This document shows positions 8,448 to 17,642 of a DNA stretch of 64,000 nucleotides, piece after piece. A model generated the notes under the pieces. The model saw only the letters and a list, made by a program, of their open reading frames with translations, was not told the origin of the DNA and ran no database searches. This DNA is from Clostridiales bacterium (GTDB lineage Bacteria > Bacillota > Clostridia > Lachnospirales > Lachnospiraceae): assembly GCA_021202015.1 (NCBI GenBank), contig JAJQDV010000072.1, positions 1-64,000 on the forward strand, written 5' to 3'. How positions within the stretch are numbered: position 1 is the first letter of the stretch; every line of letters starts with the position of its first letter. A program made the position numbers and the translations under genes.

Positions 8448-9570
8448 CTAATGCAACCTGTTTTTATCATGCGCAATCCATTTCAGATAGGCATTCATGA
8501 ACGGATCAAGATTCCCGTCCATCACGGCATCCACATTGCCGGTTTCCTCATTTGTCCTCAGATCCTTTACCATCTTGTACGGCTGCATGACATAGGAACG
8601 AATCTGGTTCCCCCAGCCGATCTCCGTCAGCTCCCCGCGAATATCATCCGCCTTTTCCTTATTCTCCTGCTGCTTTAACAGGTACAATTTGGACTTCAGC
8701 ATCTGCATCGCCTTGTCTTTATTCATATGCTGGGAACGCTCATTCTGGCACTGTACCACGATCCCCGTCGGCAAATGCGTGATCCGGATCGCCGAGGAAG
8801 TTTTGTTGATATGCTGTCCGCCCGCGCCGCTGGAACGATAGGTATCAATGCGGAGATCCTCCTCATTGATCTCCACCTCCACATCGTCCTTCAGCTCCGG
8901 CATCACATCACAGGAGGCAAAAGACGTCTGTCGTTTTCCCGCAGCGTTAAACGGGGAAATGCGAACCAGACGGTGCACGCCTTTCTCAGACTTCAGATAA
9001 CCGTAGGCATTCTCCCCGTTCACCTGAAAAGTGACGGACTTTACCCCTGCCTCGTCGCCGTCCAGATAATCCAGCACCTCCATCTCATATCCTTTCGCGG
9101 TCACCCAGCGGGAATACATGCGGTAAAGCATGCCCGCCCAGTCACAGGCCTCGGTGCCGCCGGCGCCCGCATGAAGCGTCACGATGGCATTGCTGCTGTC
9201 AAACTCACCGGAAAGCAGGGTCTTTACCCGGATACTCTCGAAGGTATCCTGAAACTCAGACATCATCTCCTCAATCTCCGGAATCAGAGAAGCGTCATTC
9301 TCCTCGTATCCCATCTCGATCATGGTCTCGATATCCTCCATCATGGCGACCAGGCGTTCATAAATCTGAACGTCATCCTTTTTACTTTTTAATTCTTTCA
9401 TCATCTGTTGGGAACGCTCCGGATCATTCCAGAAATCCGGCGCTTCCATTTCCCGTTCCAGTTCCTCGATCCTCTGCTCTTTGTTCGCGAGGTTAAAGTG
9501 AATCCCTTACTTCCCGGAGCGGATGTCTGTATGTGCCTAAGACCGTTTTGAACTGATCTAATTCAACCAC
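8448..9570 (-). CDS. prfB: Peptide chain release factor 2, programmed +1 frameshift
   Basis: RF2 releases the peptide at UGA and UAA stops. The GGQ motif is in SGAGGQHINKT and the RF2 stop-recognition SPF is in RISPFNAAGK. The gene starts at GTG 9568-9570 behind AGAGG. The first 25 codons (VVELDQFK...REVRDSL) end at a UAA at 9493-9495. Reading resumes in the +1 frame at AAC (asparagine) and continues NLANKEQRIEELEREMEAPDFW. An SD-like AGGGA precedes the CTT-TAA-C slip site. The track ORF at 9449 is only the downstream part. The use of UAA is unusual (see findings). Confidence 0.93.
9487..9506 (-). promoter_or_regulatory. prfB programmed +1 frameshift site (CTT TAA C)
   Basis: The minus strand reads AGG GAT TCA CTT TAA CCT. 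The slippery CTT precedes an in-frame stop and an SD-like AGGGA lies four bases before it. This is the same architecture as the autoregulatory site of other prfB genes, except that the stop is UAA rather than UGA. Confidence 0.88.
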
Positions 9571-9605
9571 ACAACTCACCTCTTTCTCTTATTATTCGCA
9601 GGATC

Positions 9606-10982
9606 CTATCCCTGCATCTCATGGCCTTTTGAACGAATGACGTCGAGTACCTGATCAACATGGTGCTCACAGATCGCCTCCGTCTCCGCTTCGACCATGA
9701 CGCGGATGAGGGGTTCCGTGCCGCTCTCGCGGACAAGGATACGCCCGGCAGCGCCGAGAACTTCGGCAGCGGCGCTGACGGCTGCCTGAACATCCGGATC
9801 ATTCTGCGCTTCCGGCTTGCTCTTTACCCGAATGTTTTTTAACACCTGCGGATAGATTCGGACCGGCTCCGCCAGTTTGGAGAGCGGCTGCTTTTTCGCG
9901 AGCATGACCTCCATCAGCTTGATCGAGGTCAGAATGCCGTCCCCGGTCGTAGCGTATTTGCTGAAAATAATATGCCCGGACTGTTCTCCGCCGATTCGGT
10001 GACCGTATTTCTGCATACATTCATATACGTATTTGTCTCCGACCGCCGTCTTTTCATAATCAATACCCGCGGCGTCAAACGCCTTGTAAAGGCCGAAATT
10101 CGACATGACCGTAGTCACAACGGTATTATTCAGCAGCTTCCCTCTTTCCTTCATATATTTCCCGTAAATATAAAGAATCAGGTCGCCGTTGACCACATTC
10201 CCCCGTTCATCCACGGCGATACAGCGGTCCGCGTCACCGTCATAAGCAAAACCCACATCCAGATGCTGTTCTCTGACAAACTCCTGCAGCACTTCTATAT
10301 GGGTAGAACCGGCATTCTGATTGATATTCGTCCCGTCCGGCTCCGCGTTGATCACATATGTCTTCGCTCCAAGGGCGTCAAACACATTTTTTGCGATCAT
10401 CCACGCGCTCCCGTTCGCGCAGTCCAGCCCCACGCGCACATCACGGAACGAATGAACCGCGAGAGAGATCAGATAGCCGACATAGCGGTTCCTGCCGGCC
10501 GCATAATCCACGGTGCGGCCGATGTCCTCCCGGACAGCATAGGGGATCTCGTCAATCTGCTCTCCGAACAGGTTCAGACGCCCGTCGATATAGTCCTCGA
10601 TATAGGAGATCGTGGTCTCATCCATCTTCTCTCCCCGGCCGTTGAGCAGTTTGATCCCATTGTCATAGTACGGATTGTGGCTGGCGGATATCATAATGCC
10701 GCAGTCAAAATCCTCCGTGCGGACCACATAGGAGACCGAAGGAGTCGTGGTCACATGCAGCAGATAAGCGTCCGCGCCGGATGCGGTGAGTCCCGCCGCC
10801 AGTGCGTACTCAAACATATAACTCGACCTCCTGGTATCCTTTCCGATCAGGATCCGGGCTTTGTTTCCCGAAAGGCGATGATAATACCAGCCCAGAAAAC
10901 GCCCGACCATGAAGGCATGCTCCGCGGTCAGCGTGACATTGGCCTCCCCGCGGAAGCCGTCTGTTCCAAAATATCTTCCCAT
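9606..10982 (-). CDS. glmM: Phosphoglucosamine mutase
   Basis: GlmM converts glucosamine-6-phosphate to glucosamine-1-phosphate for cell-wall UDP-GlcNAc. The phosphoserine loop ISASHNP is at residues 98-104, the metal loop DGDADR is present, and RESGTEPLIRVMVE marks the sugar-phosphate domain. At 458 aa it has family length. The ATG at 10982 (MGRYFGTDGFRG) has GAGGG upstream; the 32-residue track extension runs through repeat DNA from the end of cysNC. GlmM normally directly follows cdaA-cdaR. Here HPr, cysD and cysNC intervene. Confidence 0.95.
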   Translation of the reverse strand: MGRYFGTDGFRGEANVTLTAEHAFMVGRFLGWYYHRLSGNKARILIGKDTRRSSYMFEYALAAGLTASGADAYLLHVTTTPSVSYVVRTEDFDCGIMISASHNPYYDNGIKLLNGRGEKMDETTISYIEDYIDGRLNLFGEQIDEIPYAVREDIGRTVDYAAGRNRYVGYLISLAVHSFRDVRVGLDCANGSAWMIAKNVFDALGAKTYVINAEPDGTNINQNAGSTHIEVLQEFVREQHLDVGFAYDGDADRCIAVDERGNVVNGDLILYIYGKYMKERGKLLNNTVVTTVMSNFGLYKAFDAAGIDYEKTAVGDKYVYECMQKYGHRIGGEQSGHIIFSKYATTGDGILTSIKLMEVMLAKKQPLSKLAEPVRIYPQVLKNIRVKSKPEAQNDPDVQAAVSAAAEVLGAAGRILVRESGTEPLIRVMVEAETEAICEHHVDQVLDVIRSKGHEMQG

Positions 10983-11013
10983 AATTCCAATTCCCTCTAT
11001 AGCATTTTCATGC

Positions 11014-11104
11014 GCTGCCTCCGCAGCGCACGCAGATTTACTGCAGGTATTTTTCCGGCTGCCTCCGCAGCAGCGCACGCAGGTTTACTGCAGGTATTTC
11101 TCCA
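11014..11104. repeat. Tandem duplication of the 3' end of cysNC
   Basis: Two imperfect units of about 45 bp, sharing GCAGATTTACTGCAGGTATTTTTCC-type sequence, lie side by side (11014-11057 and 11058-11104). The second unit contains the real stop codon of cysNC. Read on the minus strand the extra copy encodes a second ending, LRRQPEKYLQ-stop, against LRQLEKYLQ-stop in the gene. It looks like slippage or an insertion scar at the junction with glmM. Confidence 0.75.
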
Positions 11105-12911
11105 GCTGTCTCAGCAGCTTCTCCGCGCACTCCTCCAGAGTGCCTTCGCTGGTGTCGATCACGGCGTCCGGGTGTTCCGGCGTTTCGTAGGGGCTGGTGA
11201 TACCGGTAAAATTATCCAGCCTGCCGCTGCGCGCCTTTTGATAAAGGCCCTTCACATCACGTTTCTCGCACTCCTCCAGCGGCGTGCTCACGTAGACCTC
11301 CACAAAAGCGTCTCCGATGATCTCCCGCGCGCTCCTGCGGTCGCGGGCAAACGGAGAAATAAAGGAGGTCAGCACGATCAGCCCCGCGTCGTTCATCAGC
11401 TTTGACACCTCGGCGATCCGGCGGATATTCTCAATGCGGTCATGCTCCCGAAAGCCCAGATTTTTATTCAGGCCCATGCGGACATTGTCCCCGTCCAGAA
11501 GCATCGTGTGCTTTCCCATGGCGGTCAGGCGTTTCTCGATCTCGTTGGCAAGAGAAGATTTCCCCGCGCCGGAAAGTCCGGTAAACCAGATCGTCTTCGC
11601 CTTTTGTCCCAGCTGATTTTCCCGGAACTCCCTGGTAATGTCCATATCATGCCAGGTCAGGTTGTCGCCGCGGTTCAACGCGTGTTCCACAACGCCGCAG
11701 GCGGACGTCATATGTGTCACACGGTCGATCAGGATCAGCGATCCGAGCGCGTTGTTCTTCTCAAAACGATCAAAGACAATCCGGGCCGCCGTTGAGATCT
11801 CACAGCGTGCGATCTCGTTTTTATAGATCGCGTCGGCATACACCTCCTCGCCGGAATTCACATCGATCTTATATTTGATGTTCATCACGGTAGCAGGCAC
11901 CTTCTGCGTACCGATCTTCAGAAGGTAATTCTTCCCCGCGATCAGCTTATCATCATCCATCCAGAGAAGCGTCGCGGCAAACATATTGCTGACAAGCTCC
12001 TCCGCGTCCTCCACCAGAACGCACCCGCGGGAAACATCGATCTCCGTATCAAGCTGAATCGTCACAGCCCTGCCCGCAGAACTGGAATCGACTTTATCGG
12101 AACCCTGATAAACAGAAGTCACCTTCGCTGTCTCACCGCTCGGGAGCACCTTCAGGGTATCTCCGACGGAAACGCTGCCGCTCTCGATCTGGCCCTGAAA
12201 ACCGCGAAACGTATGATTCGGGCGGCAGACGCGCTGCACCGGCATCGTAAATCCGGTCTCCGCGGGATTCTCCTTTACGTCCACACACTCCAGATATGGC
12301 AGAAGAGCCTCTCCGCCGTACCACGTCATGCGATCGGACTTCGTTGTGATATTGTCTCCCTCTGTCGCCGACACCGGGATCATTACCGCGGACTTATAGT
12401 CAAACTCCGCAAGGAGAACCCGGATGTTCTTTTTAATTTTATCATATTTCGTCTTTTCATAATTGACCAGATCCATCTTGTTCACGGCAAAAACAAAATG
12501 CTTAATGCCCATGAGAGAGCAGATCCTCGTATGCCTCCTGGTCTGTGTCAGGACGCCCTGGCTCGCGTCCACAAGAATCACGGCCAGATCCGCAAAAGAA
12601 GCGCCCACCGCCATATTTCTCGTATATTCCTCATGTCCGGGTGTGTCCGCGACGATAAAAGAACGGTGTTCCGTTGTAAAATACCGGTAAGCCACGTCAA
12701 TGGTAATCCCCTGCTCGCGCTCCGCCATCAGACCGTCGAGAAGAAGGCTGTAATCAATCTCTCCTCCCCTGGATCCCACCCTGGATTCAAGCTCCAGCGC
12801 ACGCTCCTGATCCGCAAATATCAGCTTCGCATCATAGAGCATGTGCCCGATCAGGGTGGATTTCCCGTCGTCCACACTGCCGCAGGTGATAAACTTCAAC
12901 AACGCATCCAT
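11085..12911 (-). CDS. cysNC: Bifunctional sulfate adenylyltransferase large subunit / APS kinase (CysN-CysC)
   Basis: The N-terminal part (to about residue 420) is the CysN GTPase, with P-loop GSVDDGKSTLIG and switch II DTPGHEEY. With CysD it makes adenosine phosphosulfate. The C-terminal 180 residues are APS kinase, with P-loop GLSGAGKSSLANE, producing PAPS. The 608-residue length fits a NodQ-like fusion. Its ATG overlaps the cysD stop by one base (TGATG). PAPS can serve sulfotransferases or be reduced. No PAPS reductase is in the window, but a sulfotransferase gene is (21225-22328). Confidence 0.95.
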   Translation of the reverse strand: MDALLKFITCGSVDDGKSTLIGHMLYDAKLIFADQERALELESRVGSRGGEIDYSLLLDGLMAEREQGITIDVAYRYFTTEHRSFIVADTPGHEEYTRNMAVGASFADLAVILVDASQGVLTQTRRHTRICSLMGIKHFVFAVNKMDLVNYEKTKYDKIKKNIRVLLAEFDYKSAVMIPVSATEGDNITTKSDRMTWYGGEALLPYLECVDVKENPAETGFTMPVQRVCRPNHTFRGFQGQIESGSVSVGDTLKVLPSGETAKVTSVYQGSDKVDSSSAGRAVTIQLDTEIDVSRGCVLVEDAEELVSNMFAATLLWMDDDKLIAGKNYLLKIGTQKVPATVMNIKYKIDVNSGEEVYADAIYKNEIARCEISTAARIVFDRFEKNNALGSLILIDRVTHMTSACGVVEHALNRGDNLTWHDMDITREFRENQLGQKAKTIWFTGLSGAGKSSLANEIEKRLTAMGKHTMLLDGDNVRMGLNKNLGFREHDRIENIRRIAEVSKLMNDAGLIVLTSFISPFARDRRSAREIIGDAFVEVYVSTPLEECEKRDVKGLYQKARSGRLDNFTGITSPYETPEHPDAVIDTSEGTLEECAEKLLRQLEKYLQ

Positions 12912-13804
12912 CAGAAATATCCCTCTCTCTTTCGTTTTTCCATACTGGCCGACCCGCCGTCCTTATCAATCACGCGGCTGGTACGCTCGGATGATACGGC
13001 GCTCAAGGTCTCCCGGATGATCGCATCCAGCGTGTCCGCCTCAGACTCGATGCCGCCGGTCAGCGGATAACAGCCCAGTGTACGGAAGCGCACCTTCTTC
13101 ATCATCGGCTTTTCTCCCGGGAGAAGCCTCATGCGGTCGTCATCCACCATGATCAGATTGCCGTCGCGCTCCACAACAGGCCTGACATCCGCAAAGTAGA
13201 GAGGTACGATCTCGATCCGCTCCCGCTGAATATATTGCCAGATATCCTTTTCCGTCCAGTTCGAGATCGGGAAAACCCTTATGCTCTCCCCTCTGTTAAT
13301 CTCCGTATTGAACAGCTTCCACATCTCCGGGCGCTGGTTCTTCGGATCCCAGGCATGCTCGGAATTGCGAAAAGAAAAAATCCTCTCCTTCGCACGGCTC
13401 TTCTCCTCATCGCGGCGTCCGCCGCCAAAGGACGCGGTAAACCCGTATTTGTCCAGAGCCTGTTTCAGAGCCTGCGTCTTCATGATATCCGTATAAGAGG
13501 AACCGTGATCGAACGGATTAATCCCGTCACGGACGCCCTGTTCATTGATATACTCCAGCATCTCTATGCCGTATTTATCCGCAACCCTGTCACGGAAAGC
13601 AATCATCTCCTTAAACTTCCATGTGGTATTCACATGGAGAAACGGAAACGGCGGCTTCTCCGGATAAAATGCCTTCAGCGCCAGATGCAGCATAACGGAA
13701 GAATCCTTTCCTATGGAATAAAGCATGACCGGATTCTCACACTCCGCCGCCACCTCACGCATGATATATATCGCTTCGGCCTCCAATTCATCCAAATGAT
13801 CCAT
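12911..13804 (-). CDS. cysD: Sulfate adenylyltransferase small subunit
   Basis: CysD is the ATP-pyrophosphatase-fold subunit that adenylates sulfate together with CysN. The PP-loop-like [13 protein letters not shown] is at about residues 30-42 and [21 protein letters not shown] is the CysD signature. I start it at ATG 13804 ([18 protein letters not shown]), the normal CysD beginning, instead of the track start at 13837. It still overlaps the HPr gene by 17 bases. The overlaps on both sides indicate HPr-cysD-cysNC are translated as one unit. Confidence 0.95.
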   Translation of the reverse strand: MDHLDELEAEAIYIMREVAAECENPVMLYSIGKDSSVMLHLALKAFYPEKPPFPFLHVNTTWKFKEMIAFRDRVADKYGIEMLEYINEQGVRDGINPFDHGSSYTDIMKTQALKQALDKYGFTASFGGGRRDEEKSRAKERIFSFRNSEHAWDPKNQRPEMWKLFNTEINRGESIRVFPISNWTEKDIWQYIQRERIEIVPLYFADVRPVVERDGNLIMVDDDRMRLLPGEKPMMKKVRFRTLGCYPLTGGIESEADTLDAIIRETLSAVSSERTSRVIDKDGGSASMEKRKREGYF

Positions 13805-14096
13805 TTCCCGTATCCTCTCCTGTAATCTCAGCGTCATCCTGAAAACCGTTTCTGATCAGTCCTGTTACCGCGGCGAGCGCGGCTTCCTCGTCCTCTCCCT
13901 CGCATATGCATTCTACTTCATCTCCGAACTTAATGCAAGCCCCAAGTAAAGCAAGCAGGCTTTTCGCATCGGCCGTCTTTTCTCCCTTGTAAAGAAAAAT
14001 CGACGACTGATATGCTGACGCCAGAGAGCTGAGCTTCCCCGCGGGGCGAAGATGCAGACCCGCCGGATTGTTTATGATGATCTTTTCCGTGACCAT
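13788..14096 (-). CDS. HPr-family phosphocarrier protein
   Basis: The protein has the active-site histidine at position 15 ([11 protein letters not shown]) and a serine at position 46 ([10 protein letters not shown]), matching His15 and Ser46 of HPr. It could thus be phosphorylated both by enzyme I and by HPr kinase. The 102-residue length includes an acidic C-terminal tail of about 15 residues beyond ordinary HPr. It lies between cdaR and cysD and overlaps cysD by 17 bases. Whether it is the main HPr or a regulatory paralogue cannot be told from sequence alone. Confidence 0.88.
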   Translation of the reverse strand: MVTEKIIINNPAGLHLRPAGKLSSLASAYQSSIFLYKGEKTADAKSLLALLGACIKFGDEVECICEGEDEEAALAAVTGLIRNGFQDDAEITGEDTGNGSFG

Positions 14097-14102
14097 ATGC
14101 CG

Positions 14103-15386
14103 TCACTCCTCCTCACTGTTATTTTCCGACTCCGTTTCCTCTTCCTCGGTCGAATCGTCTGTAACGGTAACAGAGACCGTCGCCGCTGCCGTTTCCGCAT
14201 AATCTCCTTCCAACGTAAGCCCCACCTCATAAGTCCCGGTCTGCAGACCGGATGCATCCAGTACAGCGGTCAGATCCTCTCCGCTGACCGAATCCAGATC
14301 ATCCGCATACCCTGTTATAGTCACGGCAACAGTATCGCTGTCATAGGACAGGCTCAGCCCCTCCGCCAGGCCGGACACGGTAATATTATCGGTCGGCATC
14401 TCCACCTCAACGGTCGTCTGGGCTTCGATTTCAAGGATAACCGTGATTTCCTCTTTCTCACCATCCGCCAGAGACACTCCTTCCGGCAGATAATCCGGCA
14501 GATAGATCTGTACGGTCAGAGACTCCCCGGCGCCTTCAACATTGAGCTGATCCGAAGTGATGTCCAGACTCGTCATAGCGTTCAGGACGTCCCGGTCTCC
14601 CTCCAGGGTTACGGAGCTTACCTCGCTTTGTATCCCGGTATAACGGGTATTCTCAGCAGATTCGCCTTCGACCTCAAACGATAACGATACCGTCTTCCTC
14701 ATCAGAATATCCGCCGCAGCCACCGTCTCCGCGGCGTCAAGCGTCAGACGTTCCTGTGAAACCTCTTCCCCGGACTCATCCAGCAGCGCGATCGGCTCCG
14801 TGGAAGAAACATCGTCCGTCGCTCCGTCGACATTCAGCGTCACCTGCGCGGTCGATATCCGGTTTACCACAGACTCCGGTCCCGTTACAGTCACCGTTTC
14901 CGGAGAGGAATCCACGGAATTTACAAAACAGCCCGTCGCCGGCGTTCCCTCCATAATGACTTCGATCTCATATTCCTGCGTGACCAGGTTCTCGACATTC
15001 AGCTTGAGGTATGAACTCCTCGTCGTGATCTCCAGCTGGCTGCTGTAGCTGGTCGCCGTGATCACGATCGGCACGATGGACATCGAGTCGTCTATATTTT
15101 CTATGTTTGCCACAGCTTTAAAATCCGATGCGGACAGGTTCTCCACAATAGATCTCTGCCCCGTAACGGTAAACGATATGGTATCCGTTCCGTCCAGAAT
15201 CTCATATGTCTTTCCGATATCCGTCAGAAAATCACCGTTTACGACTTCCACCTGCACGGAAAACGTCACGGCCTTGTCCGGATCCTGTACATTGACGACT
15301 GCCATCCAGATGATAACCGCGAAGACAATGCCCAGAATCTTCAGCCAGAAATTATTTGTGATCAGATTGGTCAGCTTTTTCAGCAT
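14103..15386 (-). CDS. cdaR: YbbR-domain protein CdaR, regulator of diadenylate cyclase
   Basis: A single N-terminal membrane helix (ILGIVFAVIIWMAVV, about residues 17-31) is followed by about four extracytoplasmic YbbR repeats and an acidic tail (EEEETESENNSEEE). CdaR proteins modulate CdaA in the membrane. The start at ATG 15386 has AGGAGG six bases upstream. The gene overlaps the 3' end of cdaA by 35 bases, which supports coupled expression. Confidence 0.9.
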   Translation of the reverse strand: MLKKLTNLITNNFWLKILGIVFAVIIWMAVVNVQDPDKAVTFSVQVEVVNGDFLTDIGKTYEILDGTDTISFTVTGQRSIVENLSASDFKAVANIENIDDSMSIVPIVITATSYSSQLEITTRSSYLKLNVENLVTQEYEIEVIMEGTPATGCFVNSVDSSPETVTVTGPESVVNRISTAQVTLNVDGATDDVSSTEPIALLDESGEEVSQERLTLDAAETVAAADILMRKTVSLSFEVEGESAENTRYTGIQSEVSSVTLEGDRDVLNAMTSLDITSDQLNVEGAGESLTVQIYLPDYLPEGVSLADGEKEEITVILEIEAQTTVEVEMPTDNITVSGLAEGLSLSYDSDTVAVTITGYADDLDSVSGEDLTAVLDASGLQTGTYEVGLTLEGDYAETAAATVSVTVTDDSTEEEETESENNSEEE

Positions 15387-16317
15387 TTTTTGTCCTCCTG
15401 TCCTCCGGAGAAAAATCACTCTGTCCGTCTTCCGGTCTGGGAATATTCAGTCTTCTCCGCACCCTTTCCACAAAGGTCTCGCTCTGTACATTCAGCTTCG
15501 CGGCGAATTTCAGTTTATTCTTAAGGAAATCAGCGTCCACATCCCGATACAGCATCCTGTCCATGGCAACCGACACGGCTCCCGTCTCCTCCGATACCAC
15601 GATCGTGACGGAATCGCTCACTTCACTGATCCCGATCGCCGCCCGATGACGGGTGCCCAGGTCCTTGCTGATTTCCAGGCTGTCTGACAGCGGCAGATAG
15701 CAGGTGGCGGCGACGATTCTGTCTTCCCGCACAATGACCGCGCCGTCATGCAGCGGTGTGTTATGTTCGAAGATGTTGAGCAGCAGCTGGCTGGAAATCA
15801 TGGAATCCAGGGAAATCCCCGTGCGGATGTATTCGCCCAGCTGTATTCTGCGTTCAAGCACGATGAGCGCGCCGGTCCTCGCCCTGCCCATCTCATAACA
15901 GGCTTTTACAATCTCTGCGATCGTTCTTTCCGAGAATCGCACCGTGGAATCCTTACCGAAATCAAAACGGAAAAACAGGCTCAGAAAATTTTTCTTTCCG
16001 AGGCTCTCCAGGGCGTTTCGAAGCTCCGGCTGAAAAATAACGACCAGGGCAAGCGCGGCGATATTCGCCAGTCTCGCGGCCAGCCATAATATGGTATTCA
16101 TCTGAAAAACAGCCGCCGCCAGAATGAAAAGCAAAATAACGATGATTCCCCTCAGCAGCGACCAGGCGCGGGTATTCTTGACCCATGCCAGAATATTGTA
16201 GATCACAAATGCGATGATGATAATCTCCACCACATCGATCACATTCAGCTTCGGCAAATTGATCCAGTACAGATACTTATCCATCACCGCGTATAAGCTT
16301 GCCGCCATCTCTCTCAT
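15352..16317 (-). CDS. cdaA: Diadenylate cyclase CdaA
   Basis: CdaA makes c-di-AMP from two ATP. Three hydrophobic helices fill residues 25-95, followed by the DAC domain with the catalytic LHDGAVIV and the GTRHRAAIG motif. Length and order match membrane CdaA of Firmicutes. A C-terminal charged tail of about 45 residues overlaps the start of cdaR. It begins 43 bases after the upstream membrane protein gene, with an AAGGGAAG ribosome site. Confidence 0.95.
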   Translation of the reverse strand: MREMAASLYAVMDKYLYWINLPKLNVIDVVEIIIIAFVIYNILAWVKNTRAWSLLRGIIVILLFILAAAVFQMNTILWLAARLANIAALALVVIFQPELRNALESLGKKNFLSLFFRFDFGKDSTVRFSERTIAEIVKACYEMGRARTGALIVLERRIQLGEYIRTGISLDSMISSQLLLNIFEHNTPLHDGAVIVREDRIVAATCYLPLSDSLEISKDLGTRHRAAIGISEVSDSVTIVVSEETGAVSVAMDRMLYRDVDADFLKNKLKFAAKLNVQSETFVERVRRRLNIPRPEDGQSDFSPEDRRTKNAEKADQSDHK

Positions 16318-16360
16318 TGCCTCACTTCCCTTCTCCCTGCTCTCTGACCCTCAGGACCTG

Positions 16361-17395
16361 TTACTCGCGGAATTCTCTCATCACCTGTTCCTCCAGGGAC
16401 TCCTCCCCGGATCTGCGCGAATCCTCCGCCCTTGCCTTCTTTCCCCTCGGGTTCTTTTTCCCGCGGGTGTGACTGGAGTGGATATGCTTGACCTGCCTGT
16501 CCTCCGGTCTCACGGAAGCCTTCGGCACCGCCTTCACATAGTAATAGTATTCATCATCCTCGAACTGCACGCGCTCCACTCTGGAATAATCCAGGCTTCG
16601 CATCATAAACGCGAGAAAGAGCATAATGACAAGCGATACCGCACATCCGATCAGAATCCGGATCAGCTCCTGTGTGTTTCCGAAGAATATCTCGCCGCCT
16701 CCGATAATGGCAAACTGAATCACCGTTCCGACCACCACGGAGGCCATATGCGCCTGATCGACCGGCAGTCTCCGAACACAGTAAACGGCAACCGCCGAGA
16801 TTACAAAAGCCGCCAGATACAGATACATTTCCTGATCCGCCAGGATCTCCGTGACGGCGAACGTGACCGTGCTCGTCGTACTTGTGTCATTTGAGGCCGA
16901 AAACAACGCGGAACCGGCGCTGACACGCTTTAAAATAAAATATGCGACCTCACCGCAGACAACCGAGATCACGGCATACGGCTCCGCGAAAAGACCGCTG
17001 GCCACCGGCATCACATAGGGAATCCCCAATACGCCAAGCACCGGCGTCAGAACCGTATATAAACCCTTTCTGTCTGAGAACCGCAGATATACGCAAAATA
17101 ATATAATAAAAATAATCGCCGTAATCAGGCACAGTACCGCCGACAGCGCGTAGAACTGAAGTAAAATCAGAACCGCGCCGAGGAACATCATCATACCCGC
17201 CGGCAGAAAAGAACTGATCAGCGCGAAAACCAGCACGATCGGATAATCCGACAGCACATCCATATACCCCGTTACTGAGTTGATCAGCGAAAACGCGGCA
17301 AAAGCAATGACAAACCGGACCGCCGCCATCACATAAAACTCATAACGTCCGACAAACCGGAAAAACCGTTCTCTCAGCTTTAATAGTTGGATCAT
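16361..17395 (-). CDS. Polytopic membrane protein of unknown function upstream of cdaA
   Basis: I do not recognise a characterised family. The protein has eight to ten hydrophobic segments between residues 18 and 270, then a soluble, strongly charged C-terminal tail (EDDEYYYYVKAVPK, then lysine/arginine-rich). The ATG at 17395 has AGGAGGAAAT five bases upstream. Its place directly before cdaA suggests a role in envelope or c-di-AMP physiology, but nothing in the sequence proves this. Confidence 0.8.
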   Translation of the reverse strand: MIQLLKLRERFFRFVGRYEFYVMAAVRFVIAFAAFSLINSVTGYMDVLSDYPIVLVFALISSFLPAGMMMFLGAVLILLQFYALSAVLCLITAIIFIILFCVYLRFSDRKGLYTVLTPVLGVLGIPYVMPVASGLFAEPYAVISVVCGEVAYFILKRVSAGSALFSASNDTSTTSTVTFAVTEILADQEMYLYLAAFVISAVAVYCVRRLPVDQAHMASVVVGTVIQFAIIGGGEIFFGNTQELIRILIGCAVSLVIMLFLAFMMRSLDYSRVERVQFEDDEYYYYVKAVPKASVRPEDRQVKHIHSSHTRGKKNPRGKKARAEDSRRSGEESLEEQVMREFRE

Positions 17396-17441
17396 ATTTC
17401 CTCCTGCATGATCAGCAGTCTTCGTCGTCATCCCGGAACTC

Positions 17442-17605
17442 TAGTGTATCGTCTCGTAATTAACTGGACTTTATGCGCAGAGTGTTTTTCTGAGAGTGCA
17501 TCTCAAAAAACGGAGGCGTAGCGGGCTACGTCGAGTATTTTTGAGATGTGCTATCGGGAAAACAGGCAAGTATACAGTCCAGTTAATTCGAGGACGATAC
17601 ACTAG
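17442..17605. mobile_element. Foldback MITE-like element with ~30-bp terminal inverted repeats at CTAG
   Basis: The left end TAGTGTATCGTC..AATTAACTGGACT and the reverse complement of the right end match over about 30 bases with two small differences. Internal arms (TGCATCTCAAAAA / TTTTTGAGATGTG) and a central CGTAGC-GG-GCTACG continue the symmetry, so nearly all 163 bp can fold on itself. Both ends sit on CTAG, consistent with a TA target duplication. No transposase is encoded. It lies between two minus-strand membrane protein genes. Confidence 0.75.
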
Positions 17606-17642
17606 TATCGCGCAACCGTTCACGACCTTCACGGTTATGCGA

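Noticed and set aside
11014-11104. Possible CRISPR-like short repeats
   Set aside because: Only two units, adjacent without spacers, derived from the cysNC coding end.
9972-11405. 477-residue plus-strand ORF over glmM
   Set aside because: It is the antisense shadow of glmM and the end of cysNC; both are clear families on the minus strand.
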